Of a stretch of DNA of 64,000 nucleotides, positions 18,430 through 27,873 are shown piece by piece (the stretch's first letter is position 1; the number at the start of each line of letters is the position of its first letter). Both the position numbers and the translations under genes were made by a program. Where the stretch lies: positions 62,001 to 126,000 of the forward strand of contig NZ_PVTY01000011.1 of assembly GCF_003003175.1 (NCBI RefSeq), written 5' to 3'. The notes under the pieces are model-generated. The model searched no databases. It worked only from the letters and a program-made list of their open reading frames with translations, and was not told the origin of the DNA. This DNA is from Nesterenkonia sandarakina (lineage in GTDB: Bacteria; Actinomycetota; Actinomycetes; Actinomycetales; Micrococcaceae).

Positions 18430-19926
18430 ATGGACAAGCGGAGACCACGCGTCCCAGCCTCCCCCGAACAGCGCAGGCCCCGGCTGCACGCCGTGGAGGA
18501 TCCGCAGGAGCCGAGCTCCCAGGAGCCCTCCGCGGCGCCGAGCTCCGCCAGAGCTCCCCGAGAGACCCCGGTGAAGACCTCGCAGAAGGCCTCACAGGCG
18601 ACGCCGGCGAAGACCTCGCTGGACCCCACCGACGACGGCGCGGCCGGACGTCGGTGGAAGGCCCAGCGCGAGGATCTGCGCAAGGACCGGGTCCAGCGCT
18701 TCTGGCACTTCGTCGAAGAGGGCAACCCGTACACCACCTTCTGGCTGCTGCTGGGCTCCGCACTGGCACTGACCATCTTCGGACTCGTGATGGTGCTCTC
18801 CGCCACCGCGGTCGAAGCAGTGGGCACCCCGGACGGCGCCTACGGCGTGTTCAGGCGCCAGCTGATGTGGGCCGGGATCGGTCTGGCCGGGATGTTCGCG
18901 GTCGCGTTCATGCCGCGCGGCTGGCTCAAGAACCTCGCCTGGCCCGCCATGGTGATCGCCGTCATCGGACTCGCCCTGGTGCTCACCCCGCTCGGGTACG
19001 AGGTCCAGGGCAACCGGAACTGGATCCAGATCGGGCCCGTCAACGGCCAGCCCTCGGAGCTGGCCAAGCTCGCACTGTGCCTCTGGACCGGCCTGGTGCT
19101 GGCTCGCAAGGGCAACAAGGTGCGCCAGCTTCAGCACACCATCGTGCCGGTCCTGATGCCCGGCGCCGCCCTGGTCTTCGCGTTCATCATGTGGGGCCGC
19201 GACCTCGGCACCGCGCTGATCTTCGGCTTCTTCCTGGCCGCGATGCTCTTCGTCTCCGGCACCAAGGCGCGGTATTTCATCGTCGCGGGCACCACCGGCA
19301 TCATCGGCGCCGTGGTGCTGGCCCTGATGAGCCCCAACCGCACCGTCCGGATCCAGGCCTGGCTCGGGCTCAACGACGCCTGCAGCCTCCCGCAGGACTT
19401 CTGCTACCAGTCCGAGCAGGGTCTCTACGCGCTGGCCTCCGGCGGGTTCTGGGGCGTCGGGCTGGGACAGTCGCGCCAGAAGTGGAACTACATCCCCGAG
19501 GCGGAGAACGACTTCATCTTCACCATCCTGGGGGAGGAGCTCGGCCTGCTCGGCGCGCTGACCGTGCTGCTGCTCTTCGCGACCCTGGCGCTGGGCATGT
19601 TCCGGGTGGCATCGCGCTCCACGGAGCGGTGGGTCAAGATCACCACCGTGGGCATCATGGCCTGGGTCATCGGGCAGACCTTCATCAACCTCGCGATGGT
19701 CACCGGGCTGCTCCCGGTGATCGGGGTCCCGCTGCCGTTCATCTCCGCCGGCGGCTCCGCACTGACCTCCAACCTGGTCGCCGTCGGCGTGGTGCTGAAC
19801 TTCGCACAGACCCAGCGGATCGAGGCGCGCAAGCCCACCGGCGGCCGCTCCGGTAAGTCCGCCGGCCGGACCAGGAAGGGCCAGGCCGCCGGGGTGACCT
19901 CCCGCCGGAAACCTGCAACAGTATGA
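18430..19926 (+). CDS. ftsW: Septal peptidoglycan polymerase FtsW (SEDS family)
   Basis: A 498-residue SEDS glycosyltransferase that polymerises lipid II at the septum with FtsI. An unusually long, Pro/Ser/Lys-rich cytoplasmic N terminus of roughly 100 residues precedes about ten transmembrane helices. Family motifs include GYEVQGNRNWI, PSELAKLALCLW, NDFIFTILGEELGLLGAL and PFISAGGSALTSNL. A basic tail follows the last helix. The ATG has GGAGGAGG just upstream. Confidence 0.94.
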   Translation: MDKRRPRVPASPEQRRPRLHAVEDPQEPSSQEPSAAPSSARAPRETPVKTSQKASQATPAKTSLDPTDDGAAGRRWKAQREDLRKDRVQRFWHFVEEGNPYTTFWLLLGSALALTIFGLVMVLSATAVEAVGTPDGAYGVFRRQLMWAGIGLAGMFAVAFMPRGWLKNLAWPAMVIAVIGLALVLTPLGYEVQGNRNWIQIGPVNGQPSELAKLALCLWTGLVLARKGNKVRQLQHTIVPVLMPGAALVFAFIMWGRDLGTALIFGFFLAAMLFVSGTKARYFIVAGTTGIIGAVVLALMSPNRTVRIQAWLGLNDACSLPQDFCYQSEQGLYALASGGFWGVGLGQSRQKWNYIPEAENDFIFTILGEELGLLGALTVLLLFATLALGMFRVASRSTERWVKITTVGIMAWVIGQTFINLAMVTGLLPVIGVPLPFISAGGSALTSNLVAVGVVLNFAQTQRIEARKPTGGRSGKSAGRTRKGQAAGVTSRRKPATV

Positions 19927-19981
19927 GACGCGCACCTACGGCCGCACCGGCCCCCACCAGCTTCAGGAGTATGAGACACAG

Positions 19982-21106
19982 ATGAGCACACCCTCCGTGG
20001 TCCTCGCAGGCGGGGGCACCGCCGGTCACGTCAGTCCGATGCTGGCCGTGGCCCGCGCCCTCGATCGAGTCCTCCCCGAGATCCACCAGTCCGTCATCGG
20101 CACCGCCGCCGGACTCGAGACCCGGCTGGTGCCGGAGGCCGGGTACCGGCTGCACACCATCGAGAAGGTCCCGATGCCGCGGCGGCCCTCCCGGGACATG
20201 TTGCGCTTCCCGTCCCGCTTCGGCCAGGCCGTGCGCGACGCCGCCGAGATCCTCCGCGCCGAGCAGGCCGATGTGGTCCTGGGCGTCGGCGGATACGTGT
20301 GCACCCCCGTCTACGTGGCCGCACGCCGGCTGGGCATCCCCGTGGTCATCCACGAGGCCAACGCACGCCCCGGCCTGGCGAACAAGCTGGGCCACCGCTT
20401 CGCCAAGTTCACCGGCGTCGCCTTCGAAGGCACGCCGCTGAAGGGCTCGAAGTGGGTGGGCATGCCGATGGCCCGAGAGATCTCCCAGCTTGACCGATCC
20501 CAGCGGCGCGCCGAGGCCCGCGAGGCGCTCGGGCTCGACCCGGAGAAGGTCACCCTGGTCATCACCGGCGGCTCCTCCGGCGCGCTCTCGCTGAACCAGG
20601 CGATCAAGGCCGCGCTGGCCGACCTGCTCGGTACCGGAGCCCAGGTGCTGCATCTCACCGGTCGGGACAAGGCGCTCACCGGCGAGCACGGCGGGCTGCT
20701 GACCGACCCCGGCTACCACCAGCGGGAGTACCTCGACGGCATGGAGCTGGCCTACGCCGCCGCCGACCTGATCATCGCGCGCGCCGGTGCCGCCACCGTC
20801 AGCGAGATCGCCGCGGTCGGCCTGCCCGCGATCTTCGTGCCGCTGCCGGTGGGCAACGGCGAGCAGGATCTCAACGCCCGCGAACTGGTCGCCGCCGGCG
20901 GCGCGCTGCTGGTCAAGGACGAGCACTTCAACAAGGCCTGGATCCGGCGGAACATCCTTCCGCTGCTCGAGGACCCGCAGCTGCTGGCCACCATGGAGCG
21001 GCAGTCAGCCACCCGTGGGATCACCGACGCCGATGACCGCATGGCCCGAGCCACCCTCGCCGCCGCAGGCCACCCGATCGAGACATCCGAAAAGAAGAAG
21101 AAGTGA
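19982..21106 (+). CDS. murG: Lipid II synthase MurG (GlcNAc transferase)
   Basis: This 374-residue GT-B peripheral membrane enzyme adds GlcNAc to lipid I. It carries the N-terminal GGGTAGHV loop (about 10-17), VLGVGGYVCTPVYVAA, HEANARPGLANK, the linker TGGSSGALSLNQ and the UDP-GlcNAc site with ARAGAATVSEIAAVGLPAIFVPLP and EQDLNA. A GGAG site precedes the ATG. The basic C terminus (KKKK) overlaps murC by GTGA. Confidence 0.96.
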   Translation: MSTPSVVLAGGGTAGHVSPMLAVARALDRVLPEIHQSVIGTAAGLETRLVPEAGYRLHTIEKVPMPRRPSRDMLRFPSRFGQAVRDAAEILRAEQADVVLGVGGYVCTPVYVAARRLGIPVVIHEANARPGLANKLGHRFAKFTGVAFEGTPLKGSKWVGMPMAREISQLDRSQRRAEAREALGLDPEKVTLVITGGSSGALSLNQAIKAALADLLGTGAQVLHLTGRDKALTGEHGGLLTDPGYHQREYLDGMELAYAAADLIIARAGAATVSEIAAVGLPAIFVPLPVGNGEQDLNARELVAAGGALLVKDEHFNKAWIRRNILPLLEDPQLLATMERQSATRGITDADDRMARATLAAAGHPIETSEKKKK

Positions 21107-22575
21107 CCCTGCCTTCGATGAACCCCTCCGCACCCGACGCATCCGCTGCCACCACCGCTGACCCCACCACCGCTGACACTGCCGCAGGCCCGGGCGTGAA
21201 CGGGCTCGGGCACGTCCACTTCCTGGGACTCGGCGGGGTGGGCGTCTCCGCCGTCGCCCGCCTGATGGCCGCCGACGGCGTCCCGATCTCCGGCACCGAC
21301 GCCAAGGAGCTCCCGGTCCTGGAGGAGTTCCGCCGAGCCGGCGCCGCCGTGCAGGTCGGCTACCGGGCGGAGAACCTGGCCGCGGCAGAGGACCAGCTCG
21401 GCCACCCGATCACCGCGGTGATCGCCTCCTCCATCGCCGCCGCCGGCAACCCCGAATACGATGAGGCCGTGCGCCGCGGACTGCCGGTGCTGCACCGCTC
21501 CCAGGGCCTGGCCGCGCTGATGCGCACCCGTCGTGCCGTCGCCGTGGCGGGCACCCACGGCAAGACCACCACCTCCTCGATGGCCACCGTGCTGCTGGAG
21601 CAGGCAGGACTCTCACCGACCTTCGCCGTGGGCGCCAACGTCGCAGGACTCGGCGTCAACGCCGCGGCAGGCACCGGAGAATGGTTCATCGCCGAAGCCG
21701 ACGAGTCCGACGGATCGCTGCTGAACTACGCCCCAGAGGTCGGCGTGGTCACCAACGTCGAGGCCGACCACCTGGATCACTACGGCACCGCCGAGGCGGT
21801 GGAGCAGGTCTTCGTGGACTTCACCGAACGCATCACCGACGGCGGCGCGCTGATCATCTGCGCCGACGACGCCGGCGCCCGCGCGCTGCTCGCCAAGGTC
21901 GCGGAGCCGCTGCGCGCCCGCGGTGTGGACATCATCAGCTACGGCACCCGCGAGGACGCCGACCTGCGGCTGAGCAGCGTCACCCCCGCAGGCGGCACCG
22001 TGAGCGCCGGACCTGAGCAGGCCGAGCTGCGACTCACCGTGCCCGGGGTGCACAACCAGCTCAACGCGCTGGCCGCGATCGCGGTCGGCCGGCGGGCCGG
22101 GCTCTCGCTGCGCACCAGCACCGAGGCCGTCTCCCAGTTCCAAGGCACCTCGCGCCGCTTCGAGCTGCGCGGCGAGGTCTCCGGCGTCCGGGTCTACGAC
22201 GACTACGCCCATCACCCCACCGAGGTCGCCGCTGTGCTCCAGGCCGCCCGCGCCTCGCTCGCCACGGAGCAGGGCCAGGTCCACGTGATCTTCCAGCCGC
22301 ACCTGTTCAGCCGCACCGCCGCCTTCGCCGCGGACTTCGGCACCGCGCTGACCGCCGCCGACACCGTGGCCGTGCTGGAGATCTATCCCGCGCGGGAGGA
22401 GCCCATCGAGGGCGTCACCGCGGCGCTGCTGGGCCACCCGGTGCGCAGCATCACCGAGGCCGTGGACGCCGTGGCCTCCGCCGCCCGCCCCGGGGACCTG
22501 ATCATGACCCTCGGCGCCGGAGACGTCACCGCCCTGGGCGAGCACATCCTCACCGCGCTGACGGAGCGCCGATGA
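21103..22575 (+). CDS. murC: UDP-N-acetylmuramate:L-alanine ligase MurC
   Basis: A 490-residue Mur ligase that adds the first amino acid, L-alanine. After an Ala/Thr-rich N terminus come HFLGLGGVGVSAVARLM, the ATP loop VAGTHGKTTTSSM, EADESDGSLLNY and the C-terminal DDYAHHPTEVAAVLQAAR. The GTG start overlaps the murG stop by 4 bp; an ATG five codons downstream is an alternative. The end overlaps ftsQ by ATGA. Confidence 0.95.
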   Translation: MTLPSMNPSAPDASAATTADPTTADTAAGPGVNGLGHVHFLGLGGVGVSAVARLMAADGVPISGTDAKELPVLEEFRRAGAAVQVGYRAENLAAAEDQLGHPITAVIASSIAAAGNPEYDEAVRRGLPVLHRSQGLAALMRTRRAVAVAGTHGKTTTSSMATVLLEQAGLSPTFAVGANVAGLGVNAAAGTGEWFIAEADESDGSLLNYAPEVGVVTNVEADHLDHYGTAEAVEQVFVDFTERITDGGALIICADDAGARALLAKVAEPLRARGVDIISYGTREDADLRLSSVTPAGGTVSAGPEQAELRLTVPGVHNQLNALAAIAVGRRAGLSLRTSTEAVSQFQGTSRRFELRGEVSGVRVYDDYAHHPTEVAAVLQAARASLATEQGQVHVIFQPHLFSRTAAFAADFGTALTAADTVAVLEIYPAREEPIEGVTAALLGHPVRSITEAVDAVASAARPGDLIMTLGAGDVTALGEHILTALTERR

Positions 22576-23441
22576 AGCTGCGGTTTCCCCGCCGCGCCAC
22601 CGATCGCGCCACCGATCCGGACGGGTCCGCCGAGCAGACCCGCGACAGCGACTCGTTCGGCGAGGAGGACGAGGACGAGTTCGGGTTCTCCGACGAGTCC
22701 CCGCTGGACTTCCCCGAGCCCGCCGCCGTCACCCGGCGGCGACGCCGACGCCGCCGGATCCTGACGCTGCTGATCAGCATCGCGGTGCTTCTCGGCGTGG
22801 TGGCGACCCTGTACTTCTCCCCGCTGCTGGTCGTGCGCGCCATCGCCGTCCAGGACAACGAGCTGCTCACCGACGAGCGCGCCCAGGAGCTGCTCGGGCC
22901 GCTGCACGGCACGCCGCTGGCCCAGGTCAGCCAGCGCGACGTCGAGAACCTGCTCGAGGACGAACACGCGGTCGATGAGGTCATCGTCGCCGCCCGGCTG
23001 CCCGAGGGGCTGGAGATCCTGGTGATCGAACATCCTCCGGTGGCAGAGGTCCACGTCGGCGAGGAGATCCTGTTCTACAGCCAAGAGGGCGAGCTGATCA
23101 GGACCTTCGACGAGTCCCAGCGTTCGGACGCGGAGGGTTACGCCACCCCGGTGATCTCCGCGGAGGCGGCGCTGGAGAACGAATCGGTCTTCCGCACCAT
23201 CGTCTCGGTGCTGGGCCAGCTGCCCGAGGGCGCCCGGGAGTCGCTGGACTCGGCCACCGCTGAGTCGCGGGACTCCGTGCAGCTCGAGCTGCAGGACGGA
23301 CGCACCGTGGTCTGGGGCAACGACGAGCGCGGCGAGGAGAAGGCGGCGGTGCTCGAAGCGATCCTCGGCTCCCCGGCGGCCGAGTTCGACGGCGTCGAGG
23401 TGCTCGACATCTCAACTCCGAGCGCGCCGGTGACGCGCTAG
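22572..23441 (+). CDS. ftsQ: Cell-division protein FtsQ
   Basis: A 289-residue bitopic division protein. An acidic, then strongly basic (RRRRRRRR) cytoplasmic segment of about 60 residues leads to one transmembrane helix (about 63-85). The POTRA domain follows (VVRAIAVQDNELLTDERAQELL, about 88-109), then a beta domain (RLPEGLEILVIEHPPVAEV). FtsQ scaffolds FtsL and FtsB and links the ring to FtsWI. It overlaps murC by 4 bp and ends the tightly coupled block before ftsZ. Confidence 0.92.
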   Translation: MKLRFPRRATDRATDPDGSAEQTRDSDSFGEEDEDEFGFSDESPLDFPEPAAVTRRRRRRRRILTLLISIAVLLGVVATLYFSPLLVVRAIAVQDNELLTDERAQELLGPLHGTPLAQVSQRDVENLLEDEHAVDEVIVAARLPEGLEILVIEHPPVAEVHVGEEILFYSQEGELIRTFDESQRSDAEGYATPVISAEAALENESVFRTIVSVLGQLPEGARESLDSATAESRDSVQLELQDGRTVVWGNDERGEEKAAVLEAILGSPAAEFDGVEVLDISTPSAPVTR

Positions 23442-23768
23442 GCGCGTGTGGCGCGTAGGCTTATGACCGAAAAGAACATCAGACAGGGGATGCCCTCGGG
23501 GATCCTCTCAGGTTCAAGTAAAGCTTGAACCTTGCTGTTGGTTCGCAGGCAACAGAAGAATGTCTCAGGTACGGAGGCTCCCGTCCGCTAAAGAGCCGCT
23601 GCGACGTCACGGGCTGCCGCCCATGATCGGACCGATGTACCCGCGAATGACATCGGCACGATCAGGTGGCCCGAGACGGGTGAAGACAGTGAGGAGTCGC
23701 GCTGCGGCTTCTGCGGCGACGGGGGTCTCCGTACATTTGAGACCAGAGACGAGCAAGGGACACACAAC
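23442..23768 (+). promoter_or_regulatory. ftsZ leader and promoter region
   Basis: This 327-bp gap has no convincing gene. It holds a perfect 9-bp inverted repeat (AGGTTCAAG 23510-23518, 5-nt spacer, CTTGAACCT 23524-23532) and a possible -10 TAGGCT at 23456-23461 near the ftsQ stop. In many actinobacteria ftsZ has its own promoters in this interval, and the inverted repeat is a candidate operator or mRNA leader structure. No regulator can be named from the sequence. Confidence 0.5.
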
Positions 23769-25019
23769 GTGGCATCACCGAACAACTACCTGGCCGTGAT
23801 CAAGGTCGTCGGCATCGGTGGCGGCGGCGTCAACGCCGTCAACCGCATGATCGACGTCGGTCTCCGTGGCGTGGAATTCATCGCCATCAACACTGACGCG
23901 CAGGCGCTGCTGATGAGCGACGCCGACGTGAAGCTCGACGTCGGCCGTGAGCTGACCCGTGGACTGGGAGCCGGTGCCAATCCTGAGGTCGGCCGCCAGG
24001 CCGCCGAGGACCACTCCGAGGAGATCGAAGAGGTCATCCGCGGCGCAGACATGGTCTTCGTCACCGCAGGCGAGGGCGGCGGCACCGGAACCGGCGGCGC
24101 CCCCGTGGTCGCTCGGATCGCCCGCTCACTCGGTGCGCTGACCATCGGCGTGGTCACCCGCCCGTTCACCTTCGAAGGTCGCCGGCGCGCCGGCTCGGCC
24201 GAAGAGGGCATCGAGCAGCTCCGCGACGAGGTCGACACGCTCATCGTGATCCCCAACGACCGGCTGCTCTCGATCTCCGACAAGAACGTCTCGGTCCTCG
24301 ACGCCTTCCGCTCAGCGGACCAGGTGCTGCTCTCCGGCGTGCAGGGCATCACCGACCTGATCACCACACCGGGCCTGATCAACCTCGACTTCGCCGACGT
24401 GAAGTCGGTCATGCAGGGTGCCGGCTCCGCGCTGATGGGCATCGGCTCGGCGAACGGTGAAGACCGTGCGGTCAAGGCCGCCGAGCTCGCCATCGCCTCG
24501 CCGCTGCTGGAAGCCTCCATCGACGGCGCCCACGGCGTCCTGCTCTCCATCCAGGGCGGCTCCGATCTCGGACTCTTCGAGATCAACGAGGCCGCCCGAC
24601 TGGTCCAGGAGGTCGCTCACCCCGAGGCCAACATCATCTTCGGCGCCGTCATCGACGACGCCCTCGGTGACGAGGCGCGGGTCACCGTGATCGCCGCCGG
24701 CTTCGACCAGGTCGACGCCACCTCCCGCCCCGCGCAGCCGCTGCAGAACCAGCAGGCGCCTGCTCGCAGCGTCGGCTCCGCAGCACCGGCCGCACGCACC
24801 GCTCCGCCGGTGCCGGGGACCGTGCCCGGCACGATCCCCGTGGGCGGATACGGCGCGGCGCGCCACGCCGGCTCCCAGGACACCGCTCCCCAGCAGCGCT
24901 TCGACCAGTCGCGTCGTCGCCATGAGAACGAGGAGCAGCAGGACATCCCGGACATCGTCGAATCGGACTACACCGGCGGTCGCAACGACGACCTCGATGT
25001 GCCCGACTTCCTGAAGTGA
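23769..25019 (+). CDS. ftsZ: Cell-division GTPase FtsZ
   Basis: This 416-residue tubulin homologue forms the cytokinetic ring. The N-terminal [17 protein letters not shown], the tubulin signature GGGTGTG (103-109) and the T7 loop [10 protein letters not shown] (about 205-214) are intact. A flexible linker of about 75 residues leads to the actinobacterial C-terminal peptide [10 protein letters not shown], which binds SepF and FtsW. It starts with GTG and overlaps the next gene by 4 bp (GTGA). Confidence 0.97.
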   Translation: MASPNNYLAVIKVVGIGGGGVNAVNRMIDVGLRGVEFIAINTDAQALLMSDADVKLDVGRELTRGLGAGANPEVGRQAAEDHSEEIEEVIRGADMVFVTAGEGGGTGTGGAPVVARIARSLGALTIGVVTRPFTFEGRRRAGSAEEGIEQLRDEVDTLIVIPNDRLLSISDKNVSVLDAFRSADQVLLSGVQGITDLITTPGLINLDFADVKSVMQGAGSALMGIGSANGEDRAVKAAELAIASPLLEASIDGAHGVLLSIQGGSDLGLFEINEAARLVQEVAHPEANIIFGAVIDDALGDEARVTVIAAGFDQVDATSRPAQPLQNQQAPARSVGSAAPAARTAPPVPGTVPGTIPVGGYGAARHAGSQDTAPQQRFDQSRRRHENEEQQDIPDIVESDYTGGRNDDLDVPDFLK

Positions 25020-25858
25020 CCGAGGCCCCCAGCAACACGGGGGCCAGCACGGCCGTGTCCCCGTCACCGTTCTGGTGGCGGGGACAGGCCGGGGACACCG
25101 TGCAGCTGGGCTTCACCTCCGTGGCGGCCGGCAACCTCGCCCGCCACGTCGGATCCCAGCCCGAGGTGTCCCAGAACCGCCGACGTCTCGAGACCCACAT
25201 GGGCGTCCCGGAGGGCTCCCTGCGCTTTCTGCACCAGGTCCACTCCGCAGACGTCCTCGAGGCCGAGGCCGCGGCGCCTGCTGAGACCACGCACCCCGCC
25301 GAGCCGGACTCCGCCGATCCGCCCACCGCCGACGCCTGGGTCTGCGCCGATGGATCCGTGCCCCTGGCGATCATGGTCGCCGACTGCCTCCCGGTCCTGC
25401 TCCACGGCCGACGCGCAGACGACGACCCCGCCGGCCGAGTCCCGGTGACCGCCGCCGCCCATGCCGGGCGCCCAGGGCTGCTCGCCGGCATCCTGGAGAA
25501 CACCGTCTCCGCGATGCAGGCCCACGGGGCCACCTCGATCACCGCCTGGATCGGACCCGGAGCCTGCGGCGACTGCTACGAGATCCCGGCCGAGATGGTC
25601 GCCGAGATCGCTTCCGGACGCCCCGCCATCGCCTCGACCACCAGCTGGGGCACCAGTGCGCTGAACCTGCGCGCCGAGGCCCACAGCATCCTTGCCCGCC
25701 AGGGCGTGACCGTCGCCGAGCTCTCCGGCTGCACGATCGAGGACGACTCGCTCTTCTCCCACCGCCGCGCCCCGGGCGACGGGCGCTTCGCCGGAGTCAT
25801 CTGGACGCCCCCGGCCCCCGCCCGAGCCGAACTCCGCCCAGACCGCCAGGCTCGATAG
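25016..25858 (+). CDS. pgeF: PgeF/YfiH family protein (polyphenol oxidase fold, peptidoglycan editing)
   Basis: A 280-residue protein of the Cu-oxidase_4/YfiH family. Conserved metal-site segments include [10 protein letters not shown] (about 66-75), VADCLPVLL (about 121-129), [14 protein letters not shown] and [12 protein letters not shown]. In E. coli YfiH removes misincorporated L-Ser-containing precursors, which fits its universal place after ftsZ; purine nucleoside and laccase activities are reported for homologues. Coupled to ftsZ by GTGA. Confidence 0.85.
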   Translation: MTEAPSNTGASTAVSPSPFWWRGQAGDTVQLGFTSVAAGNLARHVGSQPEVSQNRRRLETHMGVPEGSLRFLHQVHSADVLEAEAAAPAETTHPAEPDSADPPTADAWVCADGSVPLAIMVADCLPVLLHGRRADDDPAGRVPVTAAAHAGRPGLLAGILENTVSAMQAHGATSITAWIGPGACGDCYEIPAEMVAEIASGRPAIASTTSWGTSALNLRAEAHSILARQGVTVAELSGCTIEDDSLFSHRRAPGDGRFAGVIWTPPAPARAELRPDRQAR

Positions 25859-25861
25859 GCT
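25856..25861 (+). promoter_or_regulatory. Putative -10 hexamer TAGGCT for leaderless PLPBP transcript
   Basis: TAGGCT spans the stop codon of pgeF (TAG) and ends exactly 6 nt before the GTG start of the PLPBP gene. There is no Shine-Dalgarno in the pyrimidine-rich interval TTCCCC. This suggests an internal promoter in the division cluster. Confidence 0.5.
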
Positions 25862-25867
25862 TTCCCC

Positions 25868-26692
25868 GTGCAGACCAGCCCCGAACCAGCAAGCCCAGAA
25901 CCAGCAAGCCCTGAATCAGCCCGCCCAGGCCCGACCGACACCGGCGAGGCAGCGCAGGACCCGCGCAGCCAGGAGCTGGCGGCCAACCTCGCCGCGGTCC
26001 ACGACCGGATCGACCGGGCCATGGCCGCCGTCGGACGCCAGGATCGGCCTCAGCTGATCGTGGTCACCAAGTTCTTTCCCGCCGCCGACGTGGTCCGGCT
26101 GCACCGGCTGGGCGTCCGCGACGTCGGCGAGAACCGCGACCAGGAGGCAGCCGCGAAGGCCGCCGAGGTCGCCGCGATCCTGGGATCGGGTGCTGGGGCC
26201 GTCGCCGAGGACGTGCTGCACTGGCACTTCATCGGCCAGCTGCAGTCCAACAAGGCCCGATCTGTCATCGGCTACGCCGACCACCTGCACTCCGTGGACC
26301 GCAGCTCCCTGCTCAAGGCGCTGGTCAAGGCCGCCCCGGAGCCGGGGGAGCGACCACTGACCTGCCTGATCCAGGTGGACCTGCGTGATCCGGTGCCGTC
26401 CGACGGCAGGGGAGGGGCCGATCCCGCCGCGATCGCCGATCTGGCGGCGCGCATCGCCGACGCCCCAGGACTGACGCTCGGGGGCCTCATGGCGGTCGCG
26501 CCCCTGGAGGCGCCCGCAGCGCCCGCGTTCCGCCGGCTCGCGGAGCTCTCCGCGCAGCTGCGCCAGACGCACCCGCAGGCGGTCATGATCTCCGCGGGAA
26601 TGAGCGGGGACCTGGAGGAAGCCGTGGCCCACGGTGCGACACACCTGCGGGTTGGCCGAGATGTCCTGGGTGAGCGTCCGCTTCAGCGATAG
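25868..26692 (+). CDS. YggS/PROSC-type pyridoxal phosphate homeostasis protein
   Basis: This 274-residue PLP-binding protein has the alanine-racemase N-domain fold. The PLP lysine is in VVTKFFPAADV (about 59-69), followed by DVGENRDQEA, HFIGQLQSNKAR and the phosphate-binding MSGDLEEAVAHGATHLRVG. It buffers PLP and affects amino and keto acid balance. Gene order ftsZ-pgeF-PLPBP-sepF is conserved in Gram-positive bacteria. The N terminus carries an added PEPAS repeat encoded by 15-bp units. Confidence 0.92.
   Translation: MQTSPEPASPEPASPESARPGPTDTGEAAQDPRSQELAANLAAVHDRIDRAMAAVGRQDRPQLIVVTKFFPAADVVRLHRLGVRDVGENRDQEAAAKAAEVAAILGSGAGAVAEDVLHWHFIGQLQSNKARSVIGYADHLHSVDRSSLLKALVKAAPEPGERPLTCLIQVDLRDPVPSDGRGGADPAAIADLAARIADAPGLTLGGLMAVAPLEAPAAPAFRRLAELSAQLRQTHPQAVMISAGMSGDLEEAVAHGATHLRVGRDVLGERPLQR
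25881..25925 (+). repeat. 15-bp in-frame repeat at PLPBP N terminus
   Basis: There are three 15-bp units (25881, 25896, 25911), the first two nearly identical, encoding PEPAS-PEPAS-PESAR. They lie before the conserved fold. Confidence 0.75.
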
Positions 26693-26695
26693 TCT
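26690..26695 (+). promoter_or_regulatory. Putative -10 hexamer TAGTCT upstream of sepF
   Basis: TAGTCT overlaps the PLPBP stop codon and would place a transcript start about 40 nt before the sepF ATG. Unlike its leaderless neighbours, sepF has a good ribosome binding site. Confidence 0.4.
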
Positions 26696-26740
26696 CGAGA
26701 TCGCGCAGTGACAATTCAAACTTCCCCCAGGAGAACCCTC

Positions 26741-27391
26741 ATGGCCGGTGCCTTCAAGAAGACCATGATCTACCTCGGCCTCGCCGACGGAGACGACTAC
26801 AGCGAGGACAGCTTCTCCAAGGAGCCCTCTTCCCCGACCCGCAGCACCCAGGGCTCGCAGGCGGAGCCCAGCTCGATGAGCCGCAGCTCCTCGACCGCGG
26901 CCGCAGTCCGTGAGACGCCGGCGCCCACCAGCGCCACCTCCTCCACGCGGGGAAGCGAGGTCGTCGCCCTCGGCGTCGATCACGCAGATGACACCTCACA
27001 CACAGGCCAGTACAACAGCTCCAGCCTTGCCGTGGACCCGGACTACCGTGCCCCGGTCACCCCGATCAAGCGAGCCCCCTCATCCCGGGATGAAAGTTCA
27101 CCGATGCGAAAAATCACCACCGTCCACCCGCGCTCCTACAACGACGCCAAGGTCATCGGGGAGTCCTTCCGGGACAGCATCCCGGTCATCATGAACGTCA
27201 CCGACATGGGTGAGGCCGAGGCCAAGCGACTCGTGGACTTCTCCGCCGGCCTGGTCTTCGGCATGGGCGGATCCATCGAGCGCGTCACCAACAAGGTGTT
27301 CCTGCTGACCCCGAAGAACATCGAGGTGCTGGCTGAAGAGCGCGCCGCCGCGGAGACTCCGTCCTCGGCCCAGTTCTTCAACCAGAGCTGA
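26741..27391 (+). CDS. sepF: Cell-division protein SepF
   Basis: A 216-residue FtsZ membrane anchor. It begins with [19 protein letters not shown], the amphipathic membrane-binding helix typical of SepF, followed by a variable acidic/Ser-rich linker. The conserved core lies at about 125-205 and contains [37 protein letters not shown] and [12 protein letters not shown] placed the start at this ATG with AGGAGAA 6 nt upstream; an in-frame GTG at 26708 is less likely. In actinobacteria SepF replaces FtsA/ZipA. Confidence 0.94.
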   Translation: MAGAFKKTMIYLGLADGDDYSEDSFSKEPSSPTRSTQGSQAEPSSMSRSSSTAAAVRETPAPTSATSSTRGSEVVALGVDHADDTSHTGQYNSSSLAVDPDYRAPVTPIKRAPSSRDESSPMRKITTVHPRSYNDAKVIGESFRDSIPVIMNVTDMGEAEAKRLVDFSAGLVFGMGGSIERVTNKVFLLTPKNIEVLAEERAAAETPSSAQFFNQS

Positions 27392-27411
27392 ACGAAGTAC
27401 GCTTCTAAGCT

Positions 27412-27699
27412 GTGGATCTCTTAACCGCGCCCCTGTACCTGTTGCTGACCATCTACCAGTTCGCGCTGGTGGTCCGCATCGTCTTCGACCTCACCCAGCA
27501 GTACGCTCGCAGCTGGCGACCCAAGGGCCTGCCGCTCATGATCGCCGTCGGGGTGTATTCCATCACCGACCCGCCGATCCGATGGATCCAGCGCAAGGTG
27601 CCGCCGCTGAACCTGGGCGGCGTCTCCCTGGACATGGGCTTCCTGCTGGTGTTCCTGGTCGTGGTCATCGCCAAGATGGTGCTGCGCGGATTCGCGTGA
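27412..27699 (+). CDS. YggT family membrane protein
   Basis: A 95-residue protein with two hydrophobic helices (about 5-24 and 72-94) and the family segment TDPPIRWIQRKVPPLNLGGVSLDM. YggT proteins accompany sepF and divIVA in Gram-positive genomes; a role in envelope or osmotic physiology is suspected but not defined. The GTG start lacks a clear ribosome binding site; TACGCT lies 8 nt upstream, a looser match to the leaderless pattern. Confidence 0.87.
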   Translation: MDLLTAPLYLLLTIYQFALVVRIVFDLTQQYARSWRPKGLPLMIAVGVYSITDPPIRWIQRKVPPLNLGGVSLDMGFLLVFLVVVIAKMVLRGFA

Positions 27700-27873
27700 T
27701 CCTCACCCCGCGCGTGACTTCGGGCCCAGCACTGCGCCGCTGGACGGACCCGAAAGCGTGAAAGCCGGACTTGAAGGTTGAAGTCGAAGACGAAGAAACG
27801 CAATGGGTATCCTGATCGATGACCCAAAGACCAGCTTCACAGCTTCCCCAGCCACTCGATGAGGTGACACCGC

